Source: Gemmatimonadota bacterium (GTDB lineage Bacteria; Gemmatimonadota; Gemmatimonadetes; Longimicrobiales; Gaopeijiaceae). From it: a DNA stretch of 42,096 nucleotides. The translations under genes were made by a program, and so were the position numbers. This document shows, one piece after another, positions 24,712 to 33,015 of the stretch (position 1 is its first letter; every line of letters starts with the position of its first letter). The stretch is taken from the NCBI GenBank assembly GCA_022340865.1, contig JAJDNC010000092.1, positions 1-42,096 on the forward strand, written 5' to 3'. The notes below the pieces were generated by a model. That model did not search any database. It was not told where the DNA came from and worked only from the letters and a program-made list of their open reading frames with translations.

Positions 24712-26949
24712 CTAGGAGGAGCGCATCATGCGACTCTCCGCGGCTGTCAGAAGAGTGTCAGCGGCGCCGGTATCATCGGATGGGACGGGTTGACCGCCGT
24801 CGAGCCCCATCCGGTGAAGGAGCCGCCGGAAGCGCTCGTCGGAGCGAAGCGGGTCGAACAATGGATCGCGGACGATGTGGAACAGAGCCGGTCCGCCGGT
24901 ATCGAGACGGCCCGGTTCTCCCCGCACGTTGCGGGCGTGCCCTTCCAGCCAGTGGAGCGCCTGGTCGTGGGCACCGAACAGCGTGTAGAAGCCGGCGACG
25001 GCGAGGTAGTGCACCGGCCCGGGTGCGAGCTCGGTCATGCGATCGAGCGCCGCCGCGGCCTCGTCGGGCCGATGCAGGTGAGCGACGACGGGCGCCCACA
25101 ACGGCCCTTGCCCCTCGATTCGTGACAGCTCTCGACGCGCACCCTCCAGGTCGCCCCGCCGATAGCTGTGGGCACCCAGAAGGAAATGGGCGGAATCGAA
25201 CGAAGGATCCAGCTCCTGGACGCGGCGGAACTGGCGCACCGCGGCCTCGAGGTCGCGGAGCTGCCAGAACTGGTAACCGGTGTCGAAGTTCGTGGCCACG
25301 GAGAGGGGATCGAGTGCCAACGCCCGCTCCGCGGCGTCGCGCGCCTGGTGTGGCCGTCCCGTGGCACAGTACAGGTAGCCCAACCGCACCCAGGCCGGGG
25401 CGTAGCTGGGTGCGAGCTCGACACACCGGTCCAGGTGTCGCTCCGCTTCGGCCAGATCCAGCATGTGCAGGAGTGGAAAGGCAATGGCGGCATGGGCCTC
25501 GGGGAGGTCCGGGTCCAGCTCCAGTGCCTTCCGTGCCGTGGTTTGGGCCCTCAGGTACCACTCCCGGGGCTGCACGGGGGTGAAGCCCGGGAAGACGGCG
25601 TACACCTGCGCCAGCCCGGCGTAGGCGCGCGCGAAGTCTGGCTGGAGGACGACAGCCTGCTGATACAGCTCGGCCGCCGTCCGCATGCTCCTCTCGTTCC
25701 GCTGGTTCGCGTGTTGGAACGCTTTCAGGAAGAGCTCCCAGGCTTCCCCCTCGCGGGACACGGAAGGGGCGCGGCCTACGGCGGCAGAGGCGCGTGGCTC
25801 GAGGTCCAGAACTGCGGTGATCGCCTCGATGGCATCGGCCTGTACGTCAAAGCTGTCGGCGAGCTCCGCATCATAGCTGCGACCCCACATCTGGCTTCCG
25901 TCCGCGACCCGCACGAGCGCGGCGTTGATGCGGATGCGGGGGGGGATCGACGCGGGATTCCATCGTACGGCGCCCCGGATCAGATGATCCACGCGCAGCT
26001 CCTTGCCGATCCTAGCCAGCGGCAGATCGGGATCGGGGAGCTGCACGGCGCTGGTCCGCGCCGTCACCGCGATGCCGGGAACGCGCGCCAGCTCGTTGGT
26101 CAGCTCGTCTACGAAGCCCTGGGTGAAGTACCGGTCCTGGTCGGAGCCGTCGTGCTCGAAGGGGAGAACGGCAATGCGGACCTCGGGCGCCCGCGCGCCT
26201 GCGCGCCCGCCGACCGCTGCGGCCGTCGCGGTCGTGCGCTCCACCTGGAGCTGGATACGCTCCAGCAGGCGTCGGGTCTCGGGTAGGAGATCGAGCTCTT
26301 CCTTGTGCAGCCGCCTCTCATAGCCGCGGTACTGGCGCAGCGCACCCAGCGGGTCACCCGACTCGAGGAGCAGGGTGATGAATGCGTGTTGCGCCTCGGC
26401 TTCCAGGGGCTCGTCGACGGTCCAACGGCGCGCCGCCGCCAGAGCGGCGGCGCCGTCGCCCAGGGCCCGGCACTCGGCCACCCTCCCGCGACACGCCTCG
26501 CGGTACAATCCCGCAAGCCGTTCGCGCTGGCGGTCCACCCACTCCTCGAACTCCACCGACGCTCTCAGATGCCAGGCATCGAGGAAGGGGCCAGCATACA
26601 ACGCCATCGCCGTTGCATAGTCGCTCCCTTCCACGGCCTCGGTCACGCGCCCTGCATCGGTGCGGACGCGGTCCGTTACGCGCAGCCGCTCTCCATGCGT
26701 GCCCAACCAGTCCGCGCCCAGCGTGTGCTTGAGCTCGTACAGCGTCTGGCTCAGGGCGTGGCGAGCCAGGCGGGGAGCACGCTCCGGCCAGAGGACGGCC
26801 ATGACTGCGTCGCGGGTGGATTCACGCTGCACAGCCAGGTAGACGAGGAGTGCCGCACGGATCGGTTGACCGGCGAAACCCGGGATCTCCGTGCCGTCGT
26901 CCCCTATGCTCAGACCTCCGAGGGTCGTGATGTCGATGGCCATGGTCAT
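24712..26949 (-). CDS. Soluble BTAD transcriptional regulator with FlgO-like and TPR domains
   Basis: A 745-residue protein. Residues 1-90 are a winged-helix region (TTLGGLSIGDDGTEIPGFAG, AALLVYLAVQ, TRDAVMAVLWPERAPRLAR, ALSQTLYELKHTLG). A BTAD helical domain runs to about 235. From 256 a FlgO/TolB-N-like domain follows (VRIAVLPFEHDGSDQDRYFT, ELTNELARVPGIAVTARTSA, YDAELADSFDVQADAIEAI). The rest is TPR units (SYAPAWVRLGYLYCATGRPHQARDAAERALALDP). Unlike the regulator at 8784-11669 it has no membrane helix, so it should sense in the cytosol. I took ATG 26949; a TTG 57 bases upstream and ATG 26943 are alternatives. It lies 85 bases after the DUF5916 gene and 54 before the lipoprotein, so it may control this cluster. 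Confidence 0.9.
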   Translation of the reverse strand: MTMAIDITTLGGLSIGDDGTEIPGFAGQPIRAALLVYLAVQRESTRDAVMAVLWPERAPRLARHALSQTLYELKHTLGADWLGTHGERLRVTDRVRTDAGRVTEAVEGSDYATAMALYAGPFLDAWHLRASVEFEEWVDRQRERLAGLYREACRGRVAECRALGDGAAALAAARRWTVDEPLEAEAQHAFITLLLESGDPLGALRQYRGYERRLHKEELDLLPETRRLLERIQLQVERTTATAAAVGGRAGARAPEVRIAVLPFEHDGSDQDRYFTQGFVDELTNELARVPGIAVTARTSAVQLPDPDLPLARIGKELRVDHLIRGAVRWNPASIPPRIRINAALVRVADGSQMWGRSYDAELADSFDVQADAIEAITAVLDLEPRASAAVGRAPSVSREGEAWELFLKAFQHANQRNERSMRTAAELYQQAVVLQPDFARAYAGLAQVYAVFPGFTPVQPREWYLRAQTTARKALELDPDLPEAHAAIAFPLLHMLDLAEAERHLDRCVELAPSYAPAWVRLGYLYCATGRPHQARDAAERALALDPLSVATNFDTGYQFWQLRDLEAAVRQFRRVQELDPSFDSAHFLLGAHSYRRGDLEGARRELSRIEGQGPLWAPVVAHLHRPDEAAAALDRMTELAPGPVHYLAVAGFYTLFGAHDQALHWLEGHARNVRGEPGRLDTGGPALFHIVRDPLFDPLRSDERFRRLLHRMGLDGGQPVPSDDTGAADTLLTAAESRMMRSS

Positions 26950-27034
26950 TCCGAACGCCGTCTCGCGCGTTTTCGTAGGATGCGCGCGGCGGGATCGGCC
27001 GGTCAAGGGTGATCGACCGTTGTCTCTTAACCCC

Positions 27035-29755
27035 TCACCTTCCCAGCCAGTACGTGGCCTTTATCTGAAACACGTTGGTGGGCTGACTCCCCAGGATCGC
27101 CGACCGCGCGCCGGCGAAGTCGAAAGAGCCCGCGGGGTCGTGTCCGGACCGCCGCTGGGTCCAGACGAAGTACAGCGTGGAGCCGGGGCGGTACTCCCAA
27201 CGGAGCACGGCGGTGCCGCGCAGCGAGGACTTGGTGAAGTTCGGGTTGTCGAGAGTGAACGGGGCCGCAGCGCCTGCGCCGTCCGGATCGATGCGGTACG
27301 TGTTGGCTGCCGCATCATAGGCCACCGTGCCCACGTCCTTGCCCAGCTCCAGCATCTGGATGCTGCGCGGCCGCGCGAACTCGCGGAACGAGGTGTAGTC
27401 ACCGCTGGCGATGAAGGGCTGCGCGTAAAGCTGCAGGGTCAGGTCCGGCGTGAAGGTCCAGTTGACGCGTGTATCCAGCGACACGGTCTTGGTCTTGACG
27501 AACCCGAAGATGTAGCGGGTGCCGTAGAACGCCGTCGCCGTGGGATCCGCGATGGCGGCGACGTACTGCTGAGCGCTCTCGTCCCATGAGAGCGTGGGCG
27601 AGATCTGGATAAAGACGCTGGCCGCGGGCTTGAGGGCGATGCCCGGACCGAGGTTGAGCATGTGGGTGGGGGCCTCGACCCCGCGCGCCACCTCCACGGA
27701 GAAGTCGAAGACGGCGCGGCGGCGGGCGTCCGTCGAGACCTGAAGGTGACCGAAGTTGTACCCCGAGCGCTTCACCACCGGGCCGCCCCGGGTGAGGCGG
27801 TCGTCGAGGGACGGCACGTTGTAGATCCAGAACGTGCGCAGGTTCCAGTAGTTGAGGAGCTCCATGCCGTAGTAGGCCTGGATCTGGCTGTAGGTGCGGT
27901 CGCCGTCGTAGTTGTACTGCGTGGCGCCCCCGACGCTGGTGAAGATGCTCCGGTACCAACTCGTCGGCGTCGTCCAGTTGAAGCCGATGTTGCCGTTGAA
28001 CCACTTGTAGTCGGCCCGGTCGAGGTAGGCGAGGTCGTTGACCTCGAACCCCGGGCTGCGGACGTTGGCCATCGCCTCCCAGAGGAGCGTGCCACCGTCC
28101 TTGCCGACGCGGGTGAAAAGTCCGTACCCGCGGAGTGCCGTCGCCGCCGGGTTGTAGCGCACGCCGAAGAGGCCGTCACGGGTGACCTTCCGGTCCGGGC
28201 GCTGGAAGTAGTGCGCGCTCGACTCCTCGGTGCTCGCGATGGCCGCCGGGGAGCCCACGACGTTGGAGAAGAGCACGCTCCCCATCCACGAGTAGTCGCG
28301 GTGGTGCCAGTATTGCCGCCAATCCACGCCGGCCGCTTCGGCGTGGCTATGGAGCCGGTCGCTCACGACGCTGTCCGTCATCTGCCGGACCGTCGACGTC
28401 AGGATGCCGCCGACCCAGGTGTTGCCCTTGTTGAAGTCCCTCTTCACGCGTCCCACGAAGTAGTTGGCGAGGGGCTCCACCACCTGGGAGACCTCCGGCG
28501 CGCCCACGGCGGGCAGGTAGTGCGCGGTCTCCTGGTTGGTCAGGGCGTCGAGGATGCCCACCGTGTAGCCGCTCTGCGTGCGGCCGGTGATCTTCGCGGC
28601 CCCCAGGATCGTGGTGTTGTCCGGCGTGTCCGCGTACACCGACCGGTCCCGGACGACGCCGTCGAGCTGGGGCGGCCGGCCGATGCGCCGCGAGTAGAAG
28701 GCCGAGAGGCCGGACGTGTTGCTGCAGAACATGCAGCGCATGCCGCCGAAGCTGAAGGCGCTCGCGCCGGCGATGAAGAAGGGGCGCTTCTCCTGGTAGT
28801 ACGTCTCGTACGCGCTGAGGTTGAGGACCGCCGGATCGACCTCGACCTGCCCGAAGTCGGGATTGAGGGTGGCGTCCAGCGTCAGGTTCGACGTCAGCAG
28901 GTACTTGATGTCCCCGCCCACGCTGAAGTGCCCCTGCCGATTGCTGTGGTACGGATCACCGGCCTCGGCGCGCTTGAACGTGCCACCCGCCACGGCATAC
29001 GGGAGGAGCTCGAACTGGCGCGGCCGGTGCGTGATGTCCAGGCCGGTGAGCTCTCCGTAGAACGCGGGTCCACCCGATGCGTTCCGCCGCCAGAACGACC
29101 ACATGTCGTGCTCGTTCCGCTCGTCGACGTAGCGCCAGATCTGCATGCCCCAGACCTGCGCCGTGTCCCGGGAGAAGCGCAGCTGGCTGAACGGGATGCG
29201 CATCTCGGCCGTCCACCCCGTCGAATCCACGTGCGCCGCCGCCTCCCAGACGGGATCCCACGACGCGTCGCCGTTGAACTCGTCCCCCTTCACTCCCGCC
29301 GGATTGACCTCGAACCACGCGTCGTCGATGTGGTTGTGATAGGGATCCAGGTTGACGATGAGCTTGTCCGTGGTCAGGGAGTTGAACGAGCCGTTGTCGC
29401 CGCTGGCGTCCAGCAGCTGGTCGCGCCGCGCCAGGGGCGCGTCCACGCCGGGCTGGGTCATGCGGGCGCCGATGTAGAGCGCGTTGTCATCATAGAGGAT
29501 CCTGACCTCCATGGGCAGAGAGGCCGGCTCCCCCTCATCGGGCTCGTACTGCCGGAAGGTCGTGATGGGCTTCGCCTGCTGCCAGGCGGCCTCGTCCAGC
29601 TTGCCGTCGATGGAGATGGACCCGTGGAGGCGCGTCGCCGTGGCGACGGGACGCGGTGCGCTCTGCACCGAGTCGGCGTGGGACTGGGCCAGCAGAGGGG
29701 CCGGCACGGCTATGAGTACTGCGAAGATGCCCGCACGGGGGCTGCGCATGTTCAT
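27035..29755 (-). CDS. DUF5916 outer-membrane protein with CBM9-like domain
   Basis: A 906-residue secreted protein. Signal peptide: AGIFAVLIAVPAPLLAQ. Residues ~40-225 are a carbohydrate-binding family-9-like domain (GSISIDGKLDEAAWQQAKPI, DDNALYIGARM, WTAEMRIPFSQLRFS). The remainder is DUF5916, a long series of amphipathic strands resembling an outer-membrane barrel (FFIAGASAFSFG, then YGLFTRVGKDGGTLLWEAMA), ending in ATYWLGR. Members are common in Gemmatimonadota, Bacteroidota and Acidobacteriota, and probably bind glycans at the surface; their exact role is unknown. ATG 29755 begins at the signal peptide, although the frame is open 15 codons upstream. A CMFC cysteine pair (RCMFCSNTSG) is an unusual feature inside the barrel region. 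Confidence 0.92.
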   Translation of the reverse strand: MNMRSPRAGIFAVLIAVPAPLLAQSHADSVQSAPRPVATATRLHGSISIDGKLDEAAWQQAKPITTFRQYEPDEGEPASLPMEVRILYDDNALYIGARMTQPGVDAPLARRDQLLDASGDNGSFNSLTTDKLIVNLDPYHNHIDDAWFEVNPAGVKGDEFNGDASWDPVWEAAAHVDSTGWTAEMRIPFSQLRFSRDTAQVWGMQIWRYVDERNEHDMWSFWRRNASGGPAFYGELTGLDITHRPRQFELLPYAVAGGTFKRAEAGDPYHSNRQGHFSVGGDIKYLLTSNLTLDATLNPDFGQVEVDPAVLNLSAYETYYQEKRPFFIAGASAFSFGGMRCMFCSNTSGLSAFYSRRIGRPPQLDGVVRDRSVYADTPDNTTILGAAKITGRTQSGYTVGILDALTNQETAHYLPAVGAPEVSQVVEPLANYFVGRVKRDFNKGNTWVGGILTSTVRQMTDSVVSDRLHSHAEAAGVDWRQYWHHRDYSWMGSVLFSNVVGSPAAIASTEESSAHYFQRPDRKVTRDGLFGVRYNPAATALRGYGLFTRVGKDGGTLLWEAMANVRSPGFEVNDLAYLDRADYKWFNGNIGFNWTTPTSWYRSIFTSVGGATQYNYDGDRTYSQIQAYYGMELLNYWNLRTFWIYNVPSLDDRLTRGGPVVKRSGYNFGHLQVSTDARRRAVFDFSVEVARGVEAPTHMLNLGPGIALKPAASVFIQISPTLSWDESAQQYVAAIADPTATAFYGTRYIFGFVKTKTVSLDTRVNWTFTPDLTLQLYAQPFIASGDYTSFREFARPRSIQMLELGKDVGTVAYDAAANTYRIDPDGAGAAAPFTLDNPNFTKSSLRGTAVLRWEYRPGSTLYFVWTQRRSGHDPAGSFDFAGARSAILGSQPTNVFQIKATYWLGR

Positions 29756-30021
29756 CGAATCGCTTTCGGTCGAAATCGGAACGGCACTGTCTCTTGCCAC
29801 CTAGACGGGTCCAGGACGCGGAGAGTTGCGAAACCCGATCACGGGCCCCCGTTCGGCGGCCCCGGGGCGTGGCTGCGGCGGTAGCGGGAGGCGCGCTCAC
29901 CCTCGCCCCGACGGCGACGACGTGCCGTCCTTGCACCCCTCGGGTGTGTCTCCCATCGTGCGGCACGCACGCTGTTGCACCCGCCGGCGCGGGAGCGTCG
30001 GCGACCCTCCGGGAGGCATAC

Positions 30022-30492
30022 ATGGACGAGCCCCTACGCCAGCTCCTGGCGAAGACCCTCGATTGGCAGGAATCGCACGCGCGCTTCGACTCGGCCATCG
30101 CGGACCTGGCGCCCGAGCTCCGCGGCAAACGGCCCGAGGGCGCGCCGCACTCGGTCTGGGAGCTGGTGGAGCACATCCGCCTGGCCCAGCGCGACATCCT
30201 GGATTTCACCCGCGACGAGAGCTACCAGGAGCGGCGCTGGCCCGACGACTACTGGCCGTCGTCGCAGGCGCCCTCGTCGTCCTCGGCGTGGGACGAGAGC
30301 GTCGCGGGCTACCACGCGGACGTGGACGCGTTCAAGGCGCTGGTGATGGACCCGGACTTCGACCTGTTCGCGAAGGTCCCGTGGGGCTCGGGCCAGACGA
30401 ACATCCGGGAGGTCGTGCTGGCGGCGGACCATACCGCCTACCACGTGGGTCAGATCGTGCTGGTGCGGCGGCTGCTGGGAGCCTGGGGTTGA
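30022..30492 (+). CDS. DinB-family metal-dependent protein
   Basis: A 156-residue four-helix-bundle protein. The three metal-binding histidines of the DinB/YfiT superfamily are present: H51 (WELVEHIRLAQRDI), H137 and H141 (ADHTAYHVGQIVLVRR). Family members are often thiol-dependent transferases or hydrolases using bacillithiol, mycothiol or glutathione. The partner here is unknown. ATG 30022 has GGGAGG five bases upstream, which decides the start over the open frame from 29794. The 266 bases between it and the divergent DUF5916 gene contain small stems (CACCC/GGGTG near 29935) but no promoter that I can fix. It is followed directly by a strong hairpin. Confidence 0.92.
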   Translation: MDEPLRQLLAKTLDWQESHARFDSAIADLAPELRGKRPEGAPHSVWELVEHIRLAQRDILDFTRDESYQERRWPDDYWPSSQAPSSSSAWDESVAGYHADVDAFKALVMDPDFDLFAKVPWGSGQTNIREVVLAADHTAYHVGQIVLVRRLLGAWG

Positions 30493-30498
30493 AGACCG

Positions 30499-30533
30499 CC
30501 CCCTCCGGACGGCCGCGGGCCGTTCGGAGGGGG
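30499..30533. terminator. Bidirectional hairpin between convergent genes
   Basis: CCCCCTCCGGACGGCC (30499-30514) pairs with GGCCGTTCGGAGGGGG (30518-30533) around the loop GCG: a 16-pair stem with one G-T wobble. It starts seven bases after the DinB stop and 39 bases before the end of the convergent barrel gene. There is no T-run, as is common in GC-rich genomes. Confidence 0.75.
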
Positions 30534-30571
30534 ACGGCGTCGCCTGGAAGGCGATCCCAGGATGTGAGGCC

Positions 30572-31093
30572 TCAGAACCTCAGGCCGAACGTGATGGGCC
30601 ACATGTCGACGTTGCCACCGGTCGACACGAAGCGAAGCTCGAGATACCCGACGTGGTTCGCGAGCGGGAAGGTCATCCCGCCGCCCAGATTCATGCCCAG
30701 CCTGGTGATCGACGTCGAGTAGGCGCTCACCGAGTACGATTGGTCCGTGATCTGCAGGCCACCGAGGATGTACCACCCGACCTCGGTGGTCGTCTTGAAC
30801 GTGTAGCCGACGTCGGCTCCGATGCCGAACAAGGTCAGGCTGCCGCATCCCGCGCAGGAGACGCCGAGGTGATCGAGGCCCACCTCCGGGCGGATCCACA
30901 CCGGTGCGCTCTGCAACGGGATGGTGGCACCGAACCGCGCGTGGAAGCCGGTGTTGAGCCCCGAGGTGGAAGGCATGGAAAGGCCGACGCCGACGTTCCA
31001 GATGACCGGCGTCGACGACTGCGCCTGCACTGCCGTGGCCAGGAGCGCGAGACCCAGGGTGGCGGTTCCAAACACCTTTGCGATGCGCTTCAT
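30572..31093 (-). CDS. Small outer-membrane beta-barrel protein
   Basis: A 173-residue protein. Signal peptide: KVFGTATLGLALLATAVQAQ. The mature part is alternating amphipathic strands (IWNVGVGLSMPS, FHARFGATIPL, LTLFGIGADVGYTFKT, GWYILGGLQI) ending in ITFGLRF, with the C-terminal phenylalanine that the BAM machinery recognises. About eight strands are expected, as in small porin-like or OmpW/OmpX-type barrels; a specific function cannot be named. A CAGC pair near residue 80 may form a surface disulfide. AGGAAGGGGG precedes ATG 31093. A 16-base inverted repeat lies 20 bases upstream. Confidence 0.85.
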   Translation of the reverse strand: MKRIAKVFGTATLGLALLATAVQAQSSTPVIWNVGVGLSMPSTSGLNTGFHARFGATIPLQSAPVWIRPEVGLDHLGVSCAGCGSLTLFGIGADVGYTFKTTTEVGWYILGGLQITDQSYSVSAYSTSITRLGMNLGGGMTFPLANHVGYLELRFVSTGGNVDMWPITFGLRF

Positions 31094-31112
31094 ATGCCCC
31101 CTTCCTCTGATG

Positions 31113-31128
31113 GACTTGATACCTCAAG
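31113..31128 (-). promoter_or_regulatory. Inverted repeat upstream of the barrel gene
   Basis: ACTTGA and TCAAGT are perfect arms around TACC, 20 bases before ATG 31093 and just upstream of its ribosome site. Its AT-rich sequence is unusual here, so it could be an operator. No -10/-35 pair is convincing. Confidence 0.45.
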
Positions 31129-31278
31129 TATGGCCCAAGGCGCCTACGTAATCCAAGAATCATGCCAATGGTCCCGGGCGCTGGGCATCGGCGTGCCGGC
31201 CGGGCGCGCCTCGGCGGTCCAGCGCACGGGTTTCGAGGCGGTGAGGACGGGGTACGGTTGCCCAAGCGCCCCCGGGCT

Positions 31279-33015
31279 TCAGTTGTCCCGCAGGTACTTG
31301 TGCACGTACATCACCGCCATCGAGCCCTCGCCCACCGCCGACGCCACGCGCTTCACCGAGCCCGCGCGCACGTCCCCGGCCACGAACACCCCGGGGGCGC
31401 TGGTCTCCAACATCCCCGGCACTCGCATGGCCCACGTGCTGCCGGCGATGCGCCGTCCGGGACGGGCGGAAGGACGGTCCGTGGCGCCCTCGGCGCTTCG
31501 GCCGGCGCCCGTCCCACCCGAGCGCGCCGCCGGGGAGACCGCGGCCGCCCCCGAGAGCACGAAGCCGTGGTCGTCGCGGGCCACCACGCCCGCCAGCCAG
31601 TCGGTATGGGGCTCCGCGCCGATGAAGATGAAGAGCGCTGCGGCCTCCACGTGCTCGGTGCGCTCGCCGCCGTCCCGGGACAACACCAGGTGGGTGAGCC
31701 GCTCGTTGCCGCACGCCTGGAGCACCTCGGAGCGGGTCCAGACCCGGATGTTCTCGGTCTCCTCGATCTGGTAGATGAGGTACTGCGACATGCTCGCGGC
31801 GAGGGAAGGGCCGCGCACCAGCATGGTGACGGTCCGTGCGAAGCGCGCGAAATGGACGGCGGCCTGGCCCGCCGAGTTCGCACCCCCGACGATGAACACG
31901 TCCTGGCCCCGCACCGCCTCGCCCTCCCCCAGCGAGGCGCCGTAGTACACGCCGGCGCCGTTGAGCCCCGCCACGCCCTCGGCGTTCAGCTCCCGGTAGG
32001 ACACGCCGGTCGCGATGAGGACGACCCGTGCGTTGAGGGCCGTGCCGTCCTCGAGGGTGACGACGCGCGTGGGCCCCTCGACCCGGAGGCCGGTGGTGCG
32101 CCGCGTGGTGAGGATCTCCACGCCGAAGCGCCGCGCCTGGGCGACGGCGCGCCGCGCCAGCTCGGCGCCCGAGATGCCGGCGGGAAATCCGAGGTAGTTC
32201 TCGATGCGCGAGCTGGTCCCCGCCTGTCCGCCCGGCGCCTGCTCCTCGATGACGAGCGTCTTCAGACCCTCCGACGCTCCGTAGACCGCCGCCGCGAGGC
32301 CGGCCGGCCCCGCGCCCACGACGATGAGGTCGTAGAGGGGCTGGTCGGCGATGGTCTGCAGGCCGATGCGGTCGGCGATGGCCCGGTTGGACGGGTTGGC
32401 CTGAGTCGACCCGTCGGGGAAGAAGAGGGCCGGCAGCTTCGGCTCCTCGCCGCGCCCCGCCGCCAGCAGCTCCCGCGCCTCGGCACTCGCCGCGACGTCC
32501 ATCCAGACGTACGGGACGTAGTTGCGGCCCAGGAAGTCCTTGATCCTGTGCGCGTCGGGGGTCCACTGGTGGCCCACTACACGGATGCCGTCGGCTGCGG
32601 GACGGTGCGCGACCTGCCAGTCGTCGAGCAGCTCCTCCACCACCGGGTAGAGCCGTTCCTCCGGCGGATCCCAGGGCTTCAGCAGGTAGTGGTCCACCTG
32701 CACCTGGTTGATGGCGGAGATGGCCGCGTCGGTATCTGCGTACGCCGTGAGCAGGAGGCGGCGCGCGTCCGGGAAGAGCTCCACCGCCTTCTCCAGGAAC
32801 TCGAGACCCGTCATCACGGGCATGCGCTGGTCCACGACGAAGAGCGCGGCCGGCGCGCCGCGTCGCTTCCACTCGGTGAGGAGCTCCAGCGCCGTAGCGC
32901 CCGAATCGGCCCGGACGACGCGGTACTCGGTGGCGAAGCGGGCACGGAGGTCCCGCTCGACGGCGCGCAGGACCTGCGGGTCGTCGTCCAGCGCCAGGAT
33001 GATGGGCTTCGTCAT
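31279..33015 (-). CDS. Response regulator fused to glutaredoxin-like and thioredoxin-reductase-like domains
   Basis: A 578-residue fusion. Residues 1-125: a complete receiver (acidic pocket D10-D12, phospho-acceptor D62, T90, K113). Residues 145-220: a glutaredoxin-like fold (VVGHQWTPDAHRIKDFLGRN, LPALFFPDGS) in which the active-site CxxC is replaced by TPDA. Residues 228-578: a TrxR-like flavoprotein with FAD site GAGPAG (234-239), ATG motif (335-337), NAD(P) site VGGANSAG (376-383) and FVAGDV. Where TrxR has its redox CxxC the sequence is YYGASLGEGE. A Gly/Ala/Arg-rich insert lies at about 485-527. FAD and nucleotide binding look intact; dithiol chemistry does not. ATG 33015 has GGAGGAAT eight bases upstream and overlaps the kinase stop (ATGA). 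Confidence 0.93.
   Translation of the reverse strand: MTKPIILALDDDPQVLRAVERDLRARFATEYRVVRADSGATALELLTEWKRRGAPAALFVVDQRMPVMTGLEFLEKAVELFPDARRLLLTAYADTDAAISAINQVQVDHYLLKPWDPPEERLYPVVEELLDDWQVAHRPAADGIRVVGHQWTPDAHRIKDFLGRNYVPYVWMDVAASAEARELLAAGRGEEPKLPALFFPDGSTQANPSNRAIADRIGLQTIADQPLYDLIVVGAGPAGLAAAVYGASEGLKTLVIEEQAPGGQAGTSSRIENYLGFPAGISGAELARRAVAQARRFGVEILTTRRTTGLRVEGPTRVVTLEDGTALNARVVLIATGVSYRELNAEGVAGLNGAGVYYGASLGEGEAVRGQDVFIVGGANSAGQAAVHFARFARTVTMLVRGPSLAASMSQYLIYQIEETENIRVWTRSEVLQACGNERLTHLVLSRDGGERTEHVEAAALFIFIGAEPHTDWLAGVVARDDHGFVLSGAAAVSPAARSGGTGAGRSAEGATDRPSARPGRRIAGSTWAMRVPGMLETSAPGVFVAGDVRAGSVKRVASAVGEGSMAVMYVHKYLRDN

Noticed and set aside
27662..29884. 740-codon + frame opposite the DUF5916 gene
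   Set aside because: Low-complexity Val/Glu/Arg composition, no domain, and fully antisense to a recognised protein.
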